The position numbers and the translations under genes are program-made. From Colius striatus (Eukaryota; Chordata; Aves; Coliiformes; Coliidae), in NCBI RefSeq assembly GCF_028858725.1, contig NC_084762.1, positions 32,455,298 to 32,519,297 on the forward strand: DNA of 64,000 nucleotides, given 5' to 3'. How positions within the stretch are numbered: the stretch's first letter is position 1; every line of letters begins with the position of its first letter. The notes under the pieces are model-generated. The model was not told where the DNA came from. It made no database searches and saw nothing but the letters and a program-made list of their open reading frames with translations. Positions 59,005 to 64,000 of this stretch are shown here, piece after piece.

Positions 59005-61444
59005 CTAAAACACGAGGCTGAAGTTAGCAGGGAAATAAAAGAAAAGAAAGAAAGCAAGAAAGCATCCTACCTTTTCTTGCAGAAGAGATGGATTATTCAG
59101 AATATTTTCATTCACTTCTATCAGTCGCCCTCGGATACAGCTGCAAAAGTAGTGAGGTTCAGTAGAAACGCTGGGGTAGGTCAAGGTGAGAAGGGAAATA
59201 ACCATACCTATAAACAGTGTATTCCTCTCCATCTGATGAAGATATCCTGCACAGAGGGGCAAGCTCTGTTAAAAACTGAGCTCCCTGCATTTGAAAAACA
59301 AACAAATATCCACACTGTTAATTACACAGGGCTTCCTAAAGTATTGCCATCAGCAACACACGTTCATAAGCTTCTCAGAACAAAGCAAGGAAGCGTGAGG
59401 AAGCCATATCATACCCTTTTTGACTTCCCAGAGACCTTATTCTGGAGTCTGCTACAGTTGGCGCTGATTTGGTAATTAATGCTTTTAATTGTTTTTCCAC
59501 TTTGAAGAAGAGGATGGGCTTCTGCCAAGGTGATGACACAGATTCTGCAAAAAGAAACAGAGTTACTACACCGTAGTTGTGAGCAGCCATGGTCTTATGT
59601 GCTCTAAGCAAGTTGTGCAACCTTGGCCTGTACCCGGGGCATTAAAAACTGATACTGACCACTTCACTTGGCCAAGACTTTCAGTGCTGTGAAAGGTGAT
59701 GTTTACTTTCACTCTTTAATCAAAACACAATGTTCTTCCCTCTTTATTTTAGCAGGAACTTGAGTTCAGCTCACTGCAGTGGGAGTCCCAGGACCCCGGT
59801 ACCTGCCAGGCTCGGGGGAAGCAAGGACAGATGGGTCTGGGTGACAGCATGGAGGATGAGTAGGATAACTTTGAATACAATTTACCTGAGCTAATGAAGG
59901 AGAATGAAGGGCAAGTCTTGGCTGTACATGAGACATGAATTTTAGTTTCCTTTACCAAAATGTCAGACTTGGTTTCTTTGGGGCATCTTCTGCCTGCTGA
60001 AAGTTGTATTCTGACCTGAAGTAACCCCCACAGAAGGTGCTTTATTTTCAGATACCAGACTACACCATCAAAAGCAGAGCACTTCTTAGTTAAGCAGAAC
60101 CACTGCTTTTCAATAAGCTATAACTCTTTCACCTGTGTTGTACCCCCTGGGACTGCTGCTGGCTGACAGACACGCAAGATGATCAAGTGAAGAAGAGTAA
60201 TGGTTTTGTCACTACTTCTCAGAAGGGCTCAAGGCCTTTAGTGGCAAATAGAGGTGATGAATCTTTTGGTGACTGGGGGACATCAGTTAGGCTGCTGTTT
60301 GTGTTTAGTCTTTTTCTAAATGTGGGTTATTGTCATGAAATGGGAGCATTTGACAAGCCCAGCAGTAGAGTGTAGGCCTGTCTTCACTCCTGGGCTAGAA
60401 CCCTGCTGAGTGCACAAACAGGGGGAGCCCAGAACTTGCCCATCAATGAACAGAGATTTAAGAAAAGTTTAAAACCTAGACCATGTACCAGAAGTGACAG
60501 AACAGTAACTAGAGAAAACCGCGGCACAGAACCATCTCCCCGCGCTCCTCTTTGCACGCTCCTGCCGCGCCGCTCCCCGCGAGAGGGAGCTGGATCCCGG
60601 CGGACGCGTTCAGCGTGCCCCAGGGGACTAGGACAGCCCCCTCCGTCTGCCCCCAGCCTCTTTCTAAGGGGAAGATGACAAATCATCTAACCTGCCATCG
60701 ATTGCAGCTGAGACCTAGCAAAACAAAAAACCAACCGATAATTTTACCCTGCCTGGAAGAATCAGACTGAGCCACAGCCCCATACAGAATACTCGTAAAA
60801 TACTTTGTAGAGGATTTGTCTAAAGCTCAGTGGCAGTCAAGGGCCCTGATGTTTCAGAATTCAAAACAGCAAAAGAAACCCCCCCTCACTTCATAGACAT
60901 TCGAGAAACACCCAGGTTTGCCGGGTGTTGTGCAGGGGCCAGGCTGAGGCGTTTCTGCAGGAGCGGTGCCGCTGGGTTCCGCGCCTCAGCCGCCGATAAC
61001 CTGCAGCGACCGTTACAGGCGGGGCCGCGGGTGAGAGGCGAGCGAGGGCTGCCCGGGCCCGGCCCATCGGTGTGCGGCCGGCCGTGGGTCACAGCGCGGA
61101 GCTCTCGTGTCCTTCCGGAACGCTGCGGCGCTTCCCTCGCCACAGCGCGCCCGAGGCCGCCCGGGTGCCGGAACCCGGCGGCCCCGGCTGGCTGCAGGCA
61201 CCGATCCTCGGGAGGGGGCAAAGGCGGTCCCCCCAGCCCAATCGCCGCCGCAACGCCACTCGCCTGTTGGAGTGCTGCAGCACGCAGAAGTCCTCGCACG
61301 GCCGCCCCTTCACGTCTGCAACAGGGCACAAACACCAGTGACCGCCTCGCCGCTGCAGCCCCGGCTTCTGCCCCGGCCCCTCCGCCCGGCGGTACCTGGC
61401 TTGTACCAGCGCGTGAAGTACCGCTCCGCGCCACCCGCCGCCAT
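58876..61444 (-). CDS. ABITRAM: ABITRAM (actin-binding transcription modulator, Simiate/FAM206A), six exons, complete
   Basis: Small vertebrate protein reported to bind actin in filopodia and to sit in nuclear speckles; it has a GcvH-like (lipoyl/biotinyl) fold assignment but no lipoyl lysine role known. Six exons (49, 52, 130, 77, 70 and 129 nt) join to 507 nt, or 168 codons. The protein begins [16 protein letters not shown] and continues [62 protein letters not shown] and [16 protein letters not shown]. All of this follows human ABITRAM (181 aa); the N-terminus is shorter by about ten residues. The ATG at 61444 has a strong context (GGCGGCATGG). Intron 2 has a GC donor; the other introns are GT-AG. 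It is convergent with CTNNAL1, as in human, and its start lies in a CpG island. Confidence 0.96.
59071..59140 (-). CDS. ABITRAM: ABITRAM exon 5
   Basis: 70 nt between very short introns (67 and 66 bp). Acceptor CTACTTTTGCAG, donor GAAAAG|GTAGGA. Reads [19 protein letters not shown] then LLQEK. Confidence 0.96.
59208..59284 (-). CDS. ABITRAM: ABITRAM exon 4
   Basis: 77 nt, acceptor TTTTTCAAATGCAG, donor TATAG|GTATGG. Reads [20 protein letters not shown] then EYTVY, ending two bases into Ser. Confidence 0.96.
59415..59544 (-). CDS. ABITRAM: ABITRAM exon 3
   Basis: 130 nt, acceptor TTCTTTTTGCAG, donor AAAAGG|GTATGA. Reads [19 protein letters not shown], then [20 protein letters not shown] and KSKR; human differs at few positions. 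Confidence 0.96.
59545..61263 (-). other. ABITRAM: ABITRAM intron 2 (GC-AG)
   Basis: 1719 bp intron, beginning GCGAGT and ending TTTCTTTTTGCAG. The part from 60930 is CpG island, and a separate CpG-rich patch lies at about 60518-60640. The open frames on both strands near 60.4-60.7 kb are GC-driven artefacts. The part 59545-60500 is ordinary intron. Confidence 0.88.
60518..60640. promoter_or_regulatory. CpG-rich patch inside ABITRAM intron 2
   Basis: A ~120 bp block dense in CpG (CCGCGGCAC, CCGCGCCGCTCC, GGCGGACGCG) is separated by AT-richer sequence from the main island. It could be a second promoter or enhancer; no exon is seen. Confidence 0.3.
61264..61315 (-). CDS. ABITRAM: ABITRAM exon 2, ends at a GC donor
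   Basis: 52 nt, acceptor CCTGTTGCAG. Reads [17 protein letters not shown] and the first two bases of Arg. The donor is CAACAG|GCGAGT; no GT nearby keeps the frame with exon 3, while GC gives the conserved NRICVIT. Confidence 0.93.
61396..61444 (-). CDS. ABITRAM: ABITRAM exon 1 (coding part)
   Basis: Start codon at 61444-61442 in GGCGGCATGGCGGCGG. Reads [16 protein letters not shown], with the first base of the Asp codon before donor GCCAG|GTACCG. The conserved RYFTRWYKP motif fixes the frame. Confidence 0.95.
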
Positions 61445-61890
61445 GCCGCCGCTCAGCCCCGCCCCAGCCCCGCCCCGCCTGCCCGCCCCAGCCCCGCCTG
61501 TCCCCGCCCCAGCCCCGCCCCGCCCCAGCCCCGCCTGCCCGCCCCAGCCCCGCCTACCCGCCCCAGCCCCGCCTGCCCGCCCCAGCCCCGCCCCGCCCCA
61601 GCCCCGCCTGCCCGCCCCCGCCCCGCCTGTCCCCGCCCCAGCCCCGCCCCGCCCCAGCCCCGCCCCAGCCCCGCCTGCCCGCCCCCGCCCCGCCTGTCCC
61701 CGCCCCAGCCCCGCCCCAGCCCCGCCTGCCCGCCCCAGCCCCGCCCCGCCCCAGCCCCGCCTGCCTGCCCCAGCCCCGCCTGCCCGCCCCAGCCCCGCCT
61801 GCCCCCGCCCCAGCCCCGCCTGCCCCCGCCCCAGCCCCGCCTGCCCCCGCCCCCGCCCCCGCCCCGCCCGCCCCCGCCCCAGCCCCGCCG
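61445..61890. repeat. GC-box minisatellite upstream of ABITRAM
   Basis: About 450 bp of irregular tandem repeats built from GCCCCAGCCCCGCC joined by TGCCCGCC, TGTCCCCGCC or CCGCC, with an effective period of about 15-20 bp. Each unit carries Sp1-type GC boxes, and the - strand is G-rich with G-quadruplex potential. It fills the space just upstream of the ABITRAM ATG. Because the unit is short and lacks stops, it generates long Pro-, Ala- or Gly-rich open frames (447, 322 and 259 codons) that are not genes. Confidence 0.93.
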
Positions 61891-62021
61891 GCTCGCGGCA
61901 GCCGTTCCGGCAGAGGGAGCCCCGGTGTCCCCCCGAGGCGGCGCGGCCCCGCCCTTGGGGCGGGAGGAGAGCGCGGCGCACCTGCAAAACGCTCCCCTCG
62001 GCCGAGGCCAGCGATTTGCGC

Positions 62022-62071
62022 ATGAAGCAGGCGCTTCTATCGCCCAAGAGGAAATACTTCTCTCTGAGAAG
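62022..62071 (+). other. Possible first exon end of a divergent + strand gene
   Basis: At the island's right edge, an ATG at 62022 opens MKQALLSPKRKYFSLR and meets a good donor GAGAAG|GTAAAG at 62071/62072. This could be exon 1 of the divergent gene. By synteny ELP1 is expected, whose first exon is non-coding in human, so the ATG need not be used. On the opposite strand CAG|GTGCGC at 61982 is also a possible donor. No transcript evidence is available. Confidence 0.25.
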
Positions 62072-62141
62072 GTAAAGGAAGGCAGGCACTGGCCTTCACT
62101 GACTATAGCAAAACGTTCACAACCCAGCTTTCGGTCAGTGG

Positions 62142-62147
62142 TTTATT
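62142..62147 (-). terminator. Poly(A) signal AATAAA on the - strand
   Basis: TTTATT on +, 294 bp downstream of the stop codon of the orphan coding segment at 62441-62725. It could end that transcript. Confidence 0.35.
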
Positions 62148-62440
62148 TTCCCTTGCCCACAGCAATACAGTAATAACTATAGCAACCATCGATGCACCAG
62201 AAACATAGTTTAAGTAAAGATTTCATGACGGCAGCTTTTTGGTTCTTGTACGTGGCAGACAGAATGAATGACAGCGTTGTCCCCCAGAAATGTTGATTGT
62301 ACTGGTCTCCTGGTTCGGCAGCAAGAGAGCCCCTGGGAATTCCCTTTCAGCCTTGACTCTTATATAAACACAAGGGAGCCCGAGTTCTCACAGCATCGCT
62401 GGCATCACTCCCACAGCCTTGGCCCCACAGCGCAGTGAAT

Positions 62441-62725
62441 CTAGACCTTGCACCTGAACTCACAGCCCAGGCACTTGAGAACTTGCACAGCAGTGTCTTG
62501 ACTCTCCTTGAATGTAGTAACTACACAACATCTTGTCTGGACAAACATAGGCCAGAACAGTGATTCCACCATTGCCTGCCCATCCTCTTCATTCAAATCT
62601 AACACAGGCACTAAATAAGGCACCTGTAACTGCACGTAAAGTAAGGCCTGTACCATCCTTAAGGTACAAGGAGATACACAAAATAGAGACACCTCATCAG
62701 CCAGAAGCACCAGGCACTTTACAAA
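62441..62725 (-). CDS. Unidentified terminal coding exon
   Basis: On the - strand, a good acceptor (polypyrimidine tract then CTGCAGCAG) opens a 94-codon frame ending in TAG at 62441. The product starts FVKCLVLLADEVSLFCVSPC, continues VQLQVPYLVPVLDLNEEDGQ and AMVESLFWPMFVQT, and ends LKCLGCEFRCKV. The composition is protein-like: an amphipathic, Leu/Val-rich helix pattern with an acidic NEEDGQ turn. A poly(A) signal follows at 62147. I do not recognise the family, and no upstream exon was identified. It could be the last exon of a gene extending to the right, a retrocopy, or chance. Confidence 0.35.
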   Translation of the reverse strand, partial: FVKCLVLLADEVSLFCVSPCTLRMVQALLYVQLQVPYLVPVLDLNEEDGQAMVESLFWPMFVQTRCCVVTTFKESQDTAVQVLKCLGCEFRCKV

Positions 62726-64000
62726 CTGCTGCAGAAAAATGTGTGCATAGAAGCAGAAGGCTGCTTAGAGTTAGAGGCTCTGCCCCATCACTTTGCCGAA
62801 CGAGGAGCATTTCCAATGCAAGCACATGGCAACAGATGCAGATTCTGATTTATAAGAGGCTGACAAAGGAAACAAACAAACAACAAAGCACCAAAGTTGT
62901 GACATTTTGCTGCTACAAGCAAAATTACTAGAAATTACTAATCTGGACAACTGTCCATCAGGGATATCTCTGCCACAAGGATTAAAGAGCAGTGAATAGG
63001 GGGGATATGCCTGTGTCTAATTTATCAAGCCCTTTCTGCCCACATGCTCTAAAGGCAATTTACTGTGCATGTTCTTACATTAGCAATGTGTTCTGATATG
63101 CAGATATTTTCACGTCAGTTGATTACATGGAAAGCTAAGCAAGAACTTAATGGGAATGCTGACTGAAAGTTGCAGATTTATCTCCATAATTTAGTCATTA
63201 ATCTTAATATTTCTCAGACCACACCAGGCTACCCACCTGCTCCCTCCATCCTATCCCACAGCCAGACAAGAGGAGCCTGGCTCTACTATCACCTAATGAG
63301 ACAGTACAGGAAAATGCAGCAGTCAAGGCACAAAACATTCCATTTTGATCAGTTTAGTGTGTGTGTATGTGTGTGTGAGGATGGTGGAGATATGCCTGGC
63401 TTAACTTATTTTTCCAAAGAAAGCATTGATGTGCACGTGCCAGCTTTCACCGAGCCAAAGATCATGGTGTTCAAGCATCAGAAGCAGCAAAGGAAAAATG
63501 AAGATCAGCAGGTGGGTTTTAAGCAGAGTTTAGCTACAAAGTCAGGAAATGAACACAGCACAGGGAAGGGCAAAAGTATCTGAAGAGTTCAGACTGAAAA
63601 AATACAAGTTACTTTATCTTCAGAGAGTTCAAATAAGCTAACAGTTTAAAAGCACGGAAGATACAGAAACAATGGGTAGATATATATCCATGTTTTATCA
63701 TACTGACAGGTACTACTAATTCAAGCTTGAGCATACTAGAATAAAACTGCTGTAAGAACAGCGTAACAACAGCACAGGATGGGAAGCCAAGGAGATGCTC
63801 TAAAAATGTAAGAGACACCTACCGTACTGTGGACTCCTCTGTTAGAGGTGTGATTCTAACAGAAGTCCAGAGGCTTAATCAAAATACAGTAGCACAGAAT
63901 AACAAACGTCAAGTGCCTGATGAAGGGAAGGAATGCACCTAGGTTTTGGCATGTTCTTGTTAGAGATGAAAGCCCAGCACCAGAGTAGCTTCTAGGGATA
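62726..64000. other. Unassigned sequence right of the island
   Basis: No exon can be supported. It contains a short TG microsatellite (63357-63378). Just after it is a + strand open stretch (63420-63511) reading DVHVPAFTEPKIMVFKHQ and ending in a donor-like CAGCAG|GTGGGT. By synteny this may be ELP1 intron 1, but no ELP1 exon is visible. Confidence 0.5.
63357..63378. repeat. Short TG microsatellite
   Basis: (TG)n interrupted by one TA, about 22 bp. Confidence 0.85.

Larger units (their letters stand above)
60930..62050. promoter_or_regulatory. CpG island promoter of ABITRAM, probably bidirectional
   Basis: Sustained G+C and CpG richness covers ABITRAM exons 1 and 2 and the sequence upstream. 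It includes dozens of GC boxes (CCCGCCCC or GGGGCGGG) and one NRF1-like half site TGCGCATG at 62017-62024. No TATA box is evident. In mammals ELP1 starts head-to-head with ABITRAM, so a divergent promoter is expected, but no ELP1 coding sequence occurs before 64000. Confidence 0.8.

Noticed and set aside
60830..62173. 447-codon Pro/Ala-rich open frame on +, with 322-codon (+) and 259-codon (-) companions
   Set aside because: They are open only because the GC-box minisatellite lacks stops in those frames. They overlap ABITRAM exons 1-2 on the opposite strand and show no domain.
62441..64000. ELP1 coding exons
   Set aside because: Expected by synteny head-to-head with ABITRAM, but no frame resembling the ELP1 N-terminus was found on + before 64000.
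1..64000. CRISPR arrays, operons, phage or other bacterial-type systems, tRNA or rRNA genes
   Set aside because: The sequence is a spliced vertebrate locus; no spaced identical repeats, tRNA cloverleaf boxes or rRNA sequence were seen.

Overview
The window is vertebrate nuclear DNA, almost certainly from a bird. It contains many CR1 retroposons with the avian 3' ending ATTCTGTG, three ~1 kb solo LTRs of a type I associate with avian ERVL-like elements, AT-rich introns and a GC-rich CpG-island promoter. Gene content and order (CTNNAL1 then ABITRAM, tail to tail) match human 9q31.3, a segment I recall as Z-linked in birds. The exact species cannot be read from the sequence.

Layout. Positions 1-18740 are the 3' part of a long CTNNAL1 intron 1; exon 1 lies to the left of the window. 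Eighteen CTNNAL1 exons (numbered 2-19 on the human scheme) run on the + strand from 18741 to the stop codon at 57633-57635. They join without a frame break into 721 codons of alpha-catulin, and all observed introns are GT-AG. The 3' UTR runs to about 58.85 kb. On the - strand, six ABITRAM exons run from the ATG at 61444 to the stop at 58876 (168 codons). The poly(A) signals place the two 3' ends in an overlapping convergent arrangement. ABITRAM starts inside a CpG island (about 60.93-62.05 kb) that contains a ~450 bp minisatellite made of GC boxes. Beyond it, 62.1-64 kb holds an orphan - strand coding-like terminal exon (62441-62725) and otherwise unassigned sequence.

Mobile elements. CR1 fragments lie at about 3.3-4.2, 15.1-15.9, 18.0, 21.7-22.2, 22.8-24.2, 33.1-33.6, 46.9-48.0 and 48.3 kb, and all are dead. 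Solo LTRs lie at 8848-9898, 16287-17254 and 40297-41489, each flanked by an exact or one-mismatch 5 bp target duplication. No CRISPR array, operon, phage or RNA gene was seen.

Alpha-catulin is a vinculin/alpha-catenin family scaffold linked to Rho and NF-kB signalling. ABITRAM is a small actin-binding/nuclear-speckle protein. They are neighbours by conserved synteny, and nothing here shows a shared pathway. I found no convincing previously undescribed system. The points most worth checking are the GC-AG intron of ABITRAM, the GC-box minisatellite, the orphan exon at 62.4-62.7 kb and the divergent C-terminal tail of CTNNAL1.
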